Below, piece by piece: positions 17,535 through 26,342 of a DNA stretch of 64,000 nt. The stretch lies in the NCBI RefSeq assembly GCF_020150815.1, contig NZ_CP083723.1, positions 1 to 64,000 on the forward strand, written 5' to 3'. Position 1 is the first letter of the stretch, and every line of letters starts with the position of its first letter. This DNA comes from Haloprofundus salilacus. GTDB lineage: Archaea > Halobacteriota > Halobacteria > Halobacteriales > Haloferacaceae. The notes beneath the pieces were generated by a model that ran no database searches, was not told the DNA's origin, and saw only the letters and a list, made by a program, of their open reading frames with translations. The position numbers were made by a program, and so were the translations under genes.

Positions 17535-18081
17535 CTTCGGTCGAAAGACGTTCCGTCAGCGACGGCGGACGCGGCGCGTGGCGTGGTGCGCGCATGGCGA
17601 CGAACCGCCGTGCGCGAGACGCGCGCGTCGCTGCCGTCGAAAATCGCCGGAGAATGAACCGTGGGGGTTCGACTCCGACGACCGCGCTGGGGACGCAGAC
17701 GCCGGGGGCGTCGCGCCGTTACGCGATGACGGAGTCGAACCGACCGTACGGCTTGGACGGGCCGGACCCGTTCCCGGCGCAGTTGCCGGTGGACACGCCG
17801 CTCGCCGTCCGCTCGGCGGCGGGGGTGGGCGACGTGACGTGGTGGGTCTGGCTGAGCATCGTTCACCGTTGCCCGCTCGCTGCGGGCGCTTGCGAGACAC
17901 GTCACGCGGTTAATACATAAACGTTACCGATGTGTGTCAAAATGTACCACAACGTACCACGACCATTCTGTAACCCACTCGGCGTTCGTGTTGTAACACC
18001 GTACCACGGTTTCGGCTTGCTCGCACGCGCGCGCGAAGGGCTTAGGCGTGGTCGGCCCCTACGAATAGTTGGAGACATTTC
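17535..18081. other. About 550 bp with no clear gene; contains a 12-bp inverted repeat
   Basis: Open frames exist on both strands but are Arg/Pro/Ser-rich and mutually overlapping, so I call none. A perfect inverted repeat GGTTCGACTCCG (17667-17678) and CGGAGTCGAACC (17730-17741) has the look of a T-arm sequence in both orientations. From about 17912 the base composition turns AT-richer, and the words TACCAC or GTACCAC recur (near 17943, 17953 and 18003). This is probably the promoter region of the flavoprotein gene. Confidence 0.5.
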
Positions 18082-19887
18082 ATGATACCAACACCTCCGA
18101 CGGACCCGTCCGACTCGGACGGCGACGTCCCCGAGTACGAGGAAGTACGCGTCCCCGTGCTGGTCATCGGCGCGGGTGCCGCTGGCGCGCGGACGGCCAT
18201 CGCGCTGGCCGAACGTGGCGTCGACTGCCTCGTCATCGGGAAGCGCGGTCACGGCGACGCGCACACGACGTGGGCCGCCGGCGGCATCAACGCGGCGCTA
18301 GGGAGCCTTGACGAAGAGGACGACTGGCGAATCCACGCCGCCGACACCTACGACGAGGGCCACTTCGTCAACGACCCCGACGCGGTCGAACTCACGACGA
18401 AGCACATGCCCGACCGCATCCGTGAACTCGCCGAGTGGGGCATGCCGTTCGACCGGACCGAAGACGGAAAAATCGACCAACGGTACTTTGGCGCACAGTC
18501 GTTCCGACGGACCTGCTTCGTCGGCGACCGCACCGGCGAGGCGATGCTGGAGACGCTCGTCTCGAAGGCCCGAGAACTCGAGATTCCCTACCGAGAGAAC
18601 GTGATGGTGACGCGCCTGTTGTCGGACGGCGCGCGCGTCCACGGCGCCGTCGGCTACGACATGGAGGACGGCCACTTCGTGCTCTTCGAGGCGAACCGCG
18701 TCGTCCTCGCGGCGGGCGGCTACTCGGCGCTGTACGACCGCCACTCCTCGCGCGACGAGGAGAACAACGGCGACGGGCAGGCGCTGGCGTACGAGGCGGG
18801 CGCGGACCTTCTGGATCTGGAGTTCGTCCAGTTCCATCCGACGGGGATGGTGCAGGATTCCGATTGGAACGAGGAGTGGTCGGGGCGTCTCGTCACCGAG
18901 GCGGTCCGCGGCGAGGGCGGCCACCTCCTCAACGCCGAGGGCGAGCGCTTCATGGAGAAGTACTCGCCGACGCAGATGGAACTAGACGCCCGCGACGTAG
19001 TCGCCCGCGCCATCGCCCAGGAGGTGCGAGAGGGTCGCGGCACCGAGAACGCCGGCGTCTACCTCGACATCTCGCACCACGAACGCGAGTTCATCGAGCG
19101 GCGACTGCCGAAGATGTACGAACGCTTCCAGAAGTTGGGAATCGACCTCGCCGAGGACGCGGTCGAAGTCGCGCCGACGGCGCACTACTCGATGGGCGGC
19201 GTCGACATCGACTTCCGCACCGGCGAGACGCGCATCAAGCGCCTCTACGCGGTCGGCGAGACCGTCGCGGGCGTCCACGGCGCGAACCGCCTCGGCGGCA
19301 ACTCGCTCGCGGAGACGGTCGCCATCGGGAAACTGGTCGGCGAACACGTCGCCGACGCGGTCGACGAGTCGACGGACGCCGACCCGTCGCTGCATCCCGG
19401 GATGCGGACGCTCGCCGAACGTGAGTTCCGCGCGCTGGCCGACCTCGCCGAGAGCGACGGCGACACGACGCCCACCGAGTTGCTCGCGGCGCTCCGCGCG
19501 GTGATGGAAGACCACGCGGGCATCCTCCGCGACGAAGCGTCGCTGGACGAGGGACTGGAGAAACTCGCCGCGGTGCGCGAGCGGACGGCGGACCTCCGTC
19601 TAGACGGCGACCGGACGAACCGAGCGTTCGAGGACGCCGTCGACCTCTCGTTCATGCTCGTCGTCGCCGAAGGCGTGCTCCGATCGGCGAAGCGCCGCGC
19701 GGAGTCACGCGGGGCGCACTACCGAACCGACTACCCCGAGAAACGCGACGAGTGGCGCAAGAACGTTCTCGTCCGCCGCGGCAACACCGGGATGGACCTT
19801 CGGAACCGACCTGTCGGCCTGCCGAGCGAGGAGGTCCAGCAGGCCATCGACGAAGGCCACGAACTGGAGTACCACCACCTCGAGTAG
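18082..19887 (+). CDS. Stand-alone FAD flavoprotein, SdhA/FrdA/L-aspartate oxidase family
   Basis: A 601 aa flavoprotein. FAD-binding GAGAAGARTAIALAERG lies near residue 30, then HTTWAAGGINAAL. The substrate-domain motifs are FVQFHPTGM near 252, LVTEAVRGEGG near 274, and HYSMGGVDID near 370 with the catalytic His region, followed by GANRLGGNSLAETV. The C-terminal helical domain is present. The family covers succinate dehydrogenase, fumarate reductase and L-aspartate oxidase flavoproteins. No iron-sulfur or membrane-anchor subunit lies nearby, so it is either a soluble oxidase (NadB-like) or pairs with subunits encoded elsewhere. The 23-residue acidic N-terminal extension is unlike NadB. Confidence 0.9.
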   Translation: MIPTPPTDPSDSDGDVPEYEEVRVPVLVIGAGAAGARTAIALAERGVDCLVIGKRGHGDAHTTWAAGGINAALGSLDEEDDWRIHAADTYDEGHFVNDPDAVELTTKHMPDRIRELAEWGMPFDRTEDGKIDQRYFGAQSFRRTCFVGDRTGEAMLETLVSKARELEIPYRENVMVTRLLSDGARVHGAVGYDMEDGHFVLFEANRVVLAAGGYSALYDRHSSRDEENNGDGQALAYEAGADLLDLEFVQFHPTGMVQDSDWNEEWSGRLVTEAVRGEGGHLLNAEGERFMEKYSPTQMELDARDVVARAIAQEVREGRGTENAGVYLDISHHEREFIERRLPKMYERFQKLGIDLAEDAVEVAPTAHYSMGGVDIDFRTGETRIKRLYAVGETVAGVHGANRLGGNSLAETVAIGKLVGEHVADAVDESTDADPSLHPGMRTLAEREFRALADLAESDGDTTPTELLAALRAVMEDHAGILRDEASLDEGLEKLAAVRERTADLRLDGDRTNRAFEDAVDLSFMLVVAEGVLRSAKRRAESRGAHYRTDYPEKRDEWRKNVLVRRGNTGMDLRNRPVGLPSEEVQQAIDEGHELEYHHLE

Positions 19888-20050
19888 TCGCCTTCGACCG
19901 GCGTCGGCGGTCGTTTTCCGTCAGTCTCTCTCCGTCTCGTCGACCCACCTTCGTTTCGCTCGTCCGTCTCACCGCCCCTGACCGACGCTACCATATCTCG
20001 TTGCTGCCTCGTCCGCTGTCCTTAATCCCGTCCGTCGCCGACGCACGATA

Positions 20051-21055
20051 ATGACCGCCGCCATCGAAGTCCGCGACTTGCGGAAGCGGTACGAAGGGGT
20101 ACAGGCGCTCGACGGGGTGTCGCTCACCGTTCCCGAAGGCTCGTTCTTCGGTCTCTTGGGCCCCAACGGCGCGGGGAAGACGACGTTCATCTCGATTCTC
20201 GTCGGCCTCGTCCGCAAGAGCGGCGGCACCGCCGAGGTGTTCGGCTACGACGTGGAGGACGACTACCGCGAGGCGCGCGACGCTATCGGTCTCGCCCCGC
20301 AGGAGTTCAACGTCGACCGCTTCTTCCCGATCCGCGAGGTGCTGGAGCACAAAGCCGGCTACCACGGCATCCCGGCCGACGAGGCGCGAGAGCGCGCCGA
20401 CGAGGTGCTCAAGCGCGTCGGCATCTACGAGAAGCGCGACACGCGCTTCGACTGGCTCTCCGGCGGGATGAAGCGCCGGTTCGTCCTCGCGCGGGCGCTC
20501 ATCACCGAACCCGACCTTCTCATCCTCGACGAGCCGACGGCGGGCGTCGACGTGCAGCTCCGCCACGACCTCTGGGAACTCATCACCGAACTCAACGACG
20601 GGGGGACGACGATTCTGCTCACGACCCACTACATCGAGGAGGCCGAGCGCCTCTGCGACGAGGTGGCGATTCTCGACTCGGGACGCATCGTCGCCGTTGA
20701 CAGTCCCGAGGACCTGATGGACCGCGGCACCGACCGCATCGAGATTCAACTGCGCAACCCGCCCGCCGAAGCCCCGTCGCTCGTCGCAGGCGACGGGAAC
20801 ATCGAAGACGTGGAACTCGAAGACAACCGCCTCGTCGTCACCGCGCGGCAGGGCGGACTGGTCGCGCCGGACGTCGTCCGCGAACTCGACCGCGAGGGCT
20901 TCGAGATACTCGACCTCGAGATCTCGCGCACCTCGCTCGAAGAGGTGTTCGTCGAGATGACGCGCGGCGAGGAGGCGACCGGCGACGACGAGCCTGCCGA
21001 AAGAGCGACCGCCGCGGCTCCCGGCGCGCCCGGTGCTTCCGGAGGTGACCGGTAG
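20051..21055 (+). CDS. ABC transporter ATP-binding protein (ABC-2 exporter type)
   Basis: A 334 aa ATPase with Walker A GPNGAGKTTF near residue 38, Q loop APQEF, signature LSGGMKRRF near 137, Walker B LLILDEPTAGVD and the switch His in LLTTHYIEE. A C-terminal extension of about 100 residues is followed by an Ala/Pro/Gly-rich tail (ERATAAAPGAPGASGG). It pairs with the permease whose GTG start overlaps this stop (TAGTG at 21053-21057). The pair resembles daunorubicin/multidrug-type exporters; the substrate is unknown. Confidence 0.94.
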   Translation: MTAAIEVRDLRKRYEGVQALDGVSLTVPEGSFFGLLGPNGAGKTTFISILVGLVRKSGGTAEVFGYDVEDDYREARDAIGLAPQEFNVDRFFPIREVLEHKAGYHGIPADEARERADEVLKRVGIYEKRDTRFDWLSGGMKRRFVLARALITEPDLLILDEPTAGVDVQLRHDLWELITELNDGGTTILLTTHYIEEAERLCDEVAILDSGRIVAVDSPEDLMDRGTDRIEIQLRNPPAEAPSLVAGDGNIEDVELEDNRLVVTARQGGLVAPDVVRELDREGFEILDLEISRTSLEEVFVEMTRGEEATGDDEPAERATAAAPGAPGASGGDR

Positions 21056-21825
21056 TGGCGGTGTTCCCGACCGGGTTCAAGACGCTGACGCGCCGCGAGA
21101 TTCTGCGGTTCGTCCGCCGCCCGCGAAACACGTTCGTCCCGCCGCTCATAACCAACGTCCTCTACTTCTCGGTGTTCGGGGTCATCCTCGGCGACCGCGT
21201 CGGCCAGATTGCGGGCGTGCCGTACATCCTCTTCATCCTGCCCGGTCTCGTGGTCCTCGGGGCAATCTCGAACGCCTTCGAGAACGGATCGTTCTCCATC
21301 TTCCACGGTCGGTGGAACGAGTACATCCACGAGACGCTCACCTCGCCGCTGTCGTATTCGCAGATGGTGTGGGCGTACACGATTTCGAGTGCCCTCCGCG
21401 GCGTCATCGTCGGCGTCATCATCTCGGCCGTCGGCGCGGTGTTCACGAGCGTCGGCGTCACTAAGCCGTTGTACCTCGTCGCGTTCGCTGTCGTCGTCAC
21501 GGTGCTGTTCGCCAGTTTCGGCATCGTCGGCGGCCTCTGGGCCGACGACTTCGACGACCTGACGATGATGAACCAGTTCATCCTCCGACCCCTGGTGTTC
21601 TTCGGCGGCGTGTTCTACGCGCTGGAGAACCTCCCTGACGGACCGCTGCAGACCGCGACGCTCCTGAACCCGATGTTCTACATGGTCGACGGCGTCCGGT
21701 ACGGTTTCTTGGGCACCTCCGAGGTCGACCCGAACGTCTCTCTGGCCGTGCTGTCGTTCATGGCGGCGGCGATGGTCGGCGTCAACACGGTGCTGTTCAA
21801 GCGCGGGTACGGGTTGACCGACTGA
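21055..21825 (+). CDS. ABC-2 type transporter permease
   Basis: A 256 aa membrane protein with six predicted helices. It begins at a GTG (MAVFPTGFKTLTRREILRFV), which overlaps the stop of the ATPase gene. The ABC-2 pattern is clear: an N-terminal amphipathic segment, LRFVRRPRNTFVPPLITNVLYFSVFG, then GLVVLGAISNAFENGSFSIFHGR, and late helices with RPLVFFGGVFY. It forms the membrane channel of the exporter encoded with the preceding gene. Confidence 0.93.
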   Translation: MAVFPTGFKTLTRREILRFVRRPRNTFVPPLITNVLYFSVFGVILGDRVGQIAGVPYILFILPGLVVLGAISNAFENGSFSIFHGRWNEYIHETLTSPLSYSQMVWAYTISSALRGVIVGVIISAVGAVFTSVGVTKPLYLVAFAVVVTVLFASFGIVGGLWADDFDDLTMMNQFILRPLVFFGGVFYALENLPDGPLQTATLLNPMFYMVDGVRYGFLGTSEVDPNVSLAVLSFMAAAMVGVNTVLFKRGYGLTD

Positions 21826-21941
21826 CGGGTCGGCCAACGAATTCGCGAAGAAAGTAGGTTGACCGTCGTCGACGCCGACGGGTCACCGAAACGGTTTGTC
21901 GTTTAGCATTTTTCCGTCTGGTCCCGGTACGCTCCCGAGCA

Positions 21942-22373
21942 ATGTACGACACCATCCTCGTCCCCACCGACGGGAGCGACGCGAGTTTCAACGCCGTCGA
22001 ACACGCGCTCGAAATCGCTGCGCCGCACGATTCGACGGTCCACTTCCTGCACGTCGTCGACGTCGGCACCGAGATGTCGGCCGGGGCTTCCGGACAGATC
22101 GCGCAGGAGCTGTCGGACACGCTCGAACGGCAGGCCGAGGAGGCGCTCGACGATGCGGTGGCGCGCGCGGAGAACGTCGGTGTCAACCACGAACGGGTAA
22201 TTCTCGAAGGGACGCCTGACACCGCTATCGTCGACTACGCCGAGGAACACGCCGTCGACCTGGTCGCGATGGGCGCGACGGGTCGTTCGGGAATCTCGGA
22301 GCATCTGCTCGGGAGCACGACCGACCGCGTGACGCGCTCGATAAACGCGCCGGTTCTGCTGGTCAGAGGCTAA
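21942..22373 (+). CDS. Universal stress protein (UspA family)
   Basis: A 143 aa single-domain UspA protein: YDTILVPTDGSDASFNAVEH at the N-terminus, and the ATP-binding C-terminal motif MGATGRSGISEHLLGSTTDRV (the G-2x-G-9x-G-S/T pattern) near residue 110. The length is typical. Its stop region overlaps by 4 bp the 3' end of the convergent antiporter gene. It may modulate the antiporter, as Usp domains often associate with transporters, but that is inference. Confidence 0.93.
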   Translation: MYDTILVPTDGSDASFNAVEHALEIAAPHDSTVHFLHVVDVGTEMSAGASGQIAQELSDTLERQAEEALDDAVARAENVGVNHERVILEGTPDTAIVDYAEEHAVDLVAMGATGRSGISEHLLGSTTDRVTRSINAPVLLVRG

Positions 22374-23674
22374 CGTTCGGTGTCGGCGCCCGCCTCCGTC
22401 GCTCGCTCACGGCGACGGTCGAGTTCGTTCATAATGGGGCTTGCGCTCACCCCGTGGAGAACAACAGAGACGAGAACGACGAACCCGACGAACGCCCAGA
22501 GCTGTTCGGCGGCGGCGACGAGCTCTCGCTGCCGGAACGACGCGTGAGCTAACGCGTACGAGAGGTAGTAGAACGAGCCGATGCCGCGAATACCGAAGAA
22601 GGAGACGACGGCGCGGTCCGTCAGCGGCGCGTCGGAGCCGACGAACGCGACGGCGCCGACGAACGGTCGAATGACGAGTAGGAGCGCGAGACCGAGCAGC
22701 GCGAGCGGTAACGTCAACGGTGCGAGGAGACCCCCCGCGAGCGCGCCGCCGAACAGCACCAACACGGTCGCCAACAGGAGTCGCTCGACCATCACGGCGA
22801 AGTCGTGCAGTCGACGGTAGTAGTCGTGCTCCCACTCGAAGTGTCGGAGCGCCAGCGCGGCGACGAACACCGCGACGAAGCCGTAGCCGCCCGCGAGTTC
22901 GGTCAGACCGTAGGCCAGAAATGTCGCCGCCAGCGCCTCCGCGCCCGCCGTCACCTCTGCGAGGCGGAGCGTTCCCGGCGCGCGGAACACGGTCCGCGCC
23001 ATGATCTCCCCGATTAGATAGCCGACGACGACGCCCGCACTGATCTTGTAGAGCACATCGACGAGGACCCAGTCGAGGAGCCACGCTTCTTCGGCGGAGA
23101 GCGCCGCGGCGGCGACGGCGATGGCCAGATTCGTGAACGGGAACGCCAGTCCGTCGTTGAGTCCCGCTTCGGAGGTGAGCGCGAACTGGACGGTTCCCCA
23201 CTCGTATTCGGGCGCGTGTTCTTCCTCTATCTCCGTGAGCGGTGCCCCGGCCCCGATGTCGGAGGCCAGTACGGGGTCGGTCGGGGCGATCACCGCGCCC
23301 AAGAGAATCGCCGTCGCCGGCAGCAGTCCGAGGACGCCCCACGCCAGCAGCGCCACGGCGGCGATGGTGAGCGGGAGGGCGATGCCGAGCAGTCGCCACG
23401 TCGAACTCCACGACCGCCAGTCGAACGGGCGGTCGAGTTTCAGCCCCGCGCCCATCAGCGAGACAATCACCACCAGTTCGGTGAGCCGTTCGGTTACCAC
23501 GGCGTTGCCGATGGGGTCTACGGTCGGCACGCCGGGAAACGAAAAGAGGGCCACTCCGAGGCCGACGTAGATCATCGGAAACGAGAGCGGCCGGTGTTCG
23601 AGCAGACGCGGCAGCGCGACCGCACCGAGGAGCGCGAGCGCGACGATTATCAGGGTAACGTCGTAGGCGCTCAT
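22370..23674 (-). CDS. Cation:proton antiporter (CPA1/NhaP type)
   Basis: A membrane antiporter of 434 aa from the ATG at 23674 (MSAYDVTLIIVALALLGAVA), with about 12 helices. Family landmarks: GAVIAPTDPVLASDIGAG near residue 135, LTSEAGLNDGLAFPF near 175 with the ion-binding Asn-Asp pair typical of NhaP-type exchangers, and FGIRGIGSFYYLSYA near 370. The short extension upstream (MRSSSYAPQ) was not used. It likely exchanges sodium or potassium for protons in osmotic and pH control. It converges with the Usp gene. Confidence 0.92.
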   Translation of the reverse strand: MSAYDVTLIIVALALLGAVALPRLLEHRPLSFPMIYVGLGVALFSFPGVPTVDPIGNAVVTERLTELVVIVSLMGAGLKLDRPFDWRSWSSTWRLLGIALPLTIAAVALLAWGVLGLLPATAILLGAVIAPTDPVLASDIGAGAPLTEIEEEHAPEYEWGTVQFALTSEAGLNDGLAFPFTNLAIAVAAAALSAEEAWLLDWVLVDVLYKISAGVVVGYLIGEIMARTVFRAPGTLRLAEVTAGAEALAATFLAYGLTELAGGYGFVAVFVAALALRHFEWEHDYYRRLHDFAVMVERLLLATVLVLFGGALAGGLLAPLTLPLALLGLALLLVIRPFVGAVAFVGSDAPLTDRAVVSFFGIRGIGSFYYLSYALAHASFRQRELVAAAEQLWAFVGFVVLVSVVLHGVSASPIMNELDRRRERATEAGADTER

Positions 23675-23812
23675 CTGAGGGGCGTACGACGAGGACCGCA
23701 AAAGAGGCTCGGCCGATAGCCGCTCACCGTGCGTTCACGTCTTCCGGCTCGAACCACCGGCCAACGTATTTCGAACCGAAACGCTTTGTTAGGCGTACGC
23801 GGACCACCGAGC

Positions 23813-25009
23813 ATGACCGTGACAGTCATCCGCAACGCGACGATTCACACGGCGACCGACGAGGGAACCATCGAGGGCGACATCCTAATTCAGGAGGGCA
23901 AAATCGCGGGCGTCGGCGATGTGGCCGCGCCCGACGACGCCGAGGAACTCGACGTGGACGGCGCGCACGTCACGCCCGGACTCGTCGACGCGCACAGCCA
24001 CGCCGGGATGGCCGAGTGGGGCGAACCCGAGGACGGCGACTTCAACGAGGGAACCGATTCCGTGACGCCGCATGTGAGCGCGCTCGACGGCTTCCACCCC
24101 CGCGACGAGGAACTGAAGCACGCCTTCCAGAACGGCGTGACGAGCGTCTCCGCCCGGATGGGGTCGGGCAACGTCGTCGGCGGCGTCATCTGCTCGATGA
24201 AGACCTATGGATTGACTGCCGACGAGATGCTCATCAAGGAGGACGGGATGAAAGCCGCGATGGGCGAGAACCCCAAGCGGTTCCACGGCGAGCGAAAGGA
24301 CCGCCAACCCTCAACGCGACCGGGCGTCGCCGCCACCTTGCGGCAGGCGCTGATGGACGCCGAAGATTACGTCGCCCGCCGCGCGAAAGCCAGCGAGGAC
24401 GGCGAACCGTTCGACCGGGATTTGGGGATGGAGAACCTCGCGCGCGTCGTCGAGGGCGACCTGCCGCTTCGGGTCCACGCCCACCGCGCCGACGACATCG
24501 TGACCGTGTTCCGCATCGCCGACGAGTTCGGCATCGAGGACCTCTCCATCGAGCACGCCACGGAGGGTCACCTCGTCGCCGACGAGTTCGCAAAGCGCGA
24601 CGTGCCCGCCGTCTGCGGTCCGTCGCTGTACTCCGGCGCGAAGTACGAACTCCGCAACATCACGTTCGAGTCGCCGGGCATCCTCCACGACGCGGGCGTC
24701 AAAGTCGCCATCCAGACCGACGCCCCCGTGCTGCCGCAGCAACACCTCGACGTCTGTGTCGGCCTCGCGGTGCGCGCCGGACTCCCTGAGGAGGCGGCGC
24801 TCGACACCGTCACCCGGAACGCGGCCGAGATTCTCGGCATCGAGGACCGCGTCGGCACGCTCAAAGTCGGCACGGACGCCGACATCGCCGTCTGGGACGG
24901 TCCGTTCTACGAAGTCGGCACGAGCACCCAGCACGTGTTCGTCGACGGCGAGCACGTCTTCGACCGCGAGCGCGATGACGTGGACCCGCGCGACGCGTAC
25001 GACTGGTAG
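23813..25009 (+). CDS. Amidohydrolase (imidazolonepropionase/prolidase-like)
   Basis: A 398 aa metal-dependent amidohydrolase from the ATG at 23813 (MTVTVIRNATIHTATDEG). The first metal-binding motif is VDAHSHAG near residue 62. RVHAHRADDI near 220 and IEHATEGH near 248 supply later metal ligands, the last Asp is in VAIQTDAPVLPQQ near 305, and the C-terminal beta sandwich motif VGTLKVGTDADIAVWDG is present. Substrate unknown: this clade includes secreted and cytoplasmic amidohydrolases annotated only generally. It has an isolated position with its own promoter region. Confidence 0.9.
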   Translation: MTVTVIRNATIHTATDEGTIEGDILIQEGKIAGVGDVAAPDDAEELDVDGAHVTPGLVDAHSHAGMAEWGEPEDGDFNEGTDSVTPHVSALDGFHPRDEELKHAFQNGVTSVSARMGSGNVVGGVICSMKTYGLTADEMLIKEDGMKAAMGENPKRFHGERKDRQPSTRPGVAATLRQALMDAEDYVARRAKASEDGEPFDRDLGMENLARVVEGDLPLRVHAHRADDIVTVFRIADEFGIEDLSIEHATEGHLVADEFAKRDVPAVCGPSLYSGAKYELRNITFESPGILHDAGVKVAIQTDAPVLPQQHLDVCVGLAVRAGLPEEAALDTVTRNAAEILGIEDRVGTLKVGTDADIAVWDGPFYEVGTSTQHVFVDGEHVFDRERDDVDPRDAYDW

Positions 25010-25165
25010 GCTGACCGACCGCCTGCGTTCTCTCGATTTCCCCACTCCGCTGACTGTCGACTCGCGGTGAGAACACACCTACATAGGCTCAGTCGCAACA
25101 GCGCCTACGGAGGCACCGTCGAAGCAACGAGGCGCAGCGTCGACGGCAACGTTTTCACCCAACCA

Positions 25166-25582
25166 ATGAACACAGACACCGGACGGACTGTGGATAGTTC
25201 GGGAAGGCAGGCCCGACTGACGCGACTCGGCAAGTTCACCCTCGTCGGCGCGTCGAGTTTCGTCGTCAACCTCGTGGTGTTCGCGCTCATCACACCGCTG
25301 TTCTGGTACGTGCTGGCCGGATCGCTCTCGTGGCTGGTCGCGAACATGTCCAGCTACAACCTGAACCGCTGGTTCACCTTCGACGACACCGAACGTGGCT
25401 ACCTCCGGGGCTACGCTCGACACCTCTCCGTGTACTCTGTCGGCTTCGTCGTCTACCTCGCGGCGCTGTGGTTGTTCGGACTGCTAGTCGGGTCGTACGC
25501 CGCGCTCGCGCTCGCAACCGCCTTCAGCGGCGCGCTGAACTTCGTCGGCAGCGAGTTCTGGGTGTTCAGTTCCGGTACCTGA
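25166..25582 (+). CDS. GtrA family membrane protein
   Basis: A 138 aa protein with four helices. I used the ATG at 25166 (MNTDTGRTVDSSGRQARLTR), as the upstream 33 codons are unlike the family. The core begins RLGKFTLVGASSFVVNLVVF and includes SYNLNRWFTFDD and the late LNFVGSEFWVF motif, the hallmarks of GtrA. GtrA proteins are thought to flip or support lipid-linked sugars in cell-surface glycan synthesis. UppP and the amino-sugar operon lie nearby, which fits. Confidence 0.92.
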   Translation: MNTDTGRTVDSSGRQARLTRLGKFTLVGASSFVVNLVVFALITPLFWYVLAGSLSWLVANMSSYNLNRWFTFDDTERGYLRGYARHLSVYSVGFVVYLAALWLFGLLVGSYAALALATAFSGALNFVGSEFWVFSSGT

Positions 25583-25640
25583 GGCGCCCTCGTCCCCGCT
25601 CACTCCCCGTTCACTCCCCGCCTCCGTCACTCCCTGCCGC

Positions 25641-26210
25641 TCAGTCGCGCCCGCCGGTCGTCTCCTCGGGGGTGGCTGCGAGCTCGACGCCGAGCGACGA
25701 AAGCGGCGGCGCGCCGTCGCGCCACCACCGGACGAGACCGACCGCCGTCACGGCGAGACCGAAGGCGACCCCCGCCGTCAGTTCCAACTGGAGGAAGAAC
25801 TCGACGATGCTGTAGTCGTACTCGGGTTCGCCGACCGGAATCAGCGGCCAGACGAGGAAGGCGAGCACCTCGACGTTCCCCTGACTCAGCTGCCAGAGCG
25901 TATCGCCGAGGAGGTGAGAGGCGTAGCCGACGGCGAACGCGTCCCCGACGGTTCGGCGGTCGACTCGGCGGGCGACGAACAGCACCGCGAGGAGGAACGG
26001 AACGGCGACGAACAGCGTGTGCGCGAGGGTCCGCCCGCCCGGTAGAACCTGGAACGTCCACGAGAGCGGCTTGTCGACCAGGTCGGGGAACTGCGTGCCG
26101 ACGGCGAGCGCGAGCATCGTCGCCAGTCCCGTCGGCGGGCCGGCGCGACGGAACCGGAGTCCGTACGAGTAGAGAAGATAGCCGAGGGCGGCGTGACCCC
26201 AAGGGAGCAT
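25641..26210 (-). CDS. Membrane-bound metal-dependent hydrolase (YdjM/DUF457-like)
   Basis: A 189 aa membrane protein with four to five helices. It begins MLPWGHAALGYLLYSYGLRF and has GTQFPDLVDKPLSW, GGRTLAHTLFVAVPFLL and GYASHLLGDTLWQ. These give the His, Asp and His-x-x-x-Asp residues of the YdjM-like putative hydrolase family. Enzyme activity is predicted only. The C-terminal 30 residues are hydrophilic. It is convergent with gtrA. Confidence 0.87.
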   Translation of the reverse strand: MLPWGHAALGYLLYSYGLRFRRAGPPTGLATMLALAVGTQFPDLVDKPLSWTFQVLPGGRTLAHTLFVAVPFLLAVLFVARRVDRRTVGDAFAVGYASHLLGDTLWQLSQGNVEVLAFLVWPLIPVGEPEYDYSIVEFFLQLELTAGVAFGLAVTAVGLVRWWRDGAPPLSSLGVELAATPEETTGGRD

Positions 26211-26342
26211 CGTCGTCGGCTACGGCGCTTCGGGGGATAGGCGCTTCGACCCGGCGCACCCGCTCCGCGCTGCCGCGTGTCCGTGTCTCCGCCCGTGGCG
26301 ACGAAGAGCAACGTTCATTTCTGTGCCTTCTCGCGGTAGTCC

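Noticed and set aside
17474-17920. Several 110-145 codon frames on both strands
   Set aside because: Mutually overlapping, Arg/Pro-rich, no start context or motif; region left as non-coding.
13374-18081. SRP RNA or RNase P RNA in the two gene-free stretches
   Set aside because: The conserved SRP54-binding loop and the RNase P core words were not found.
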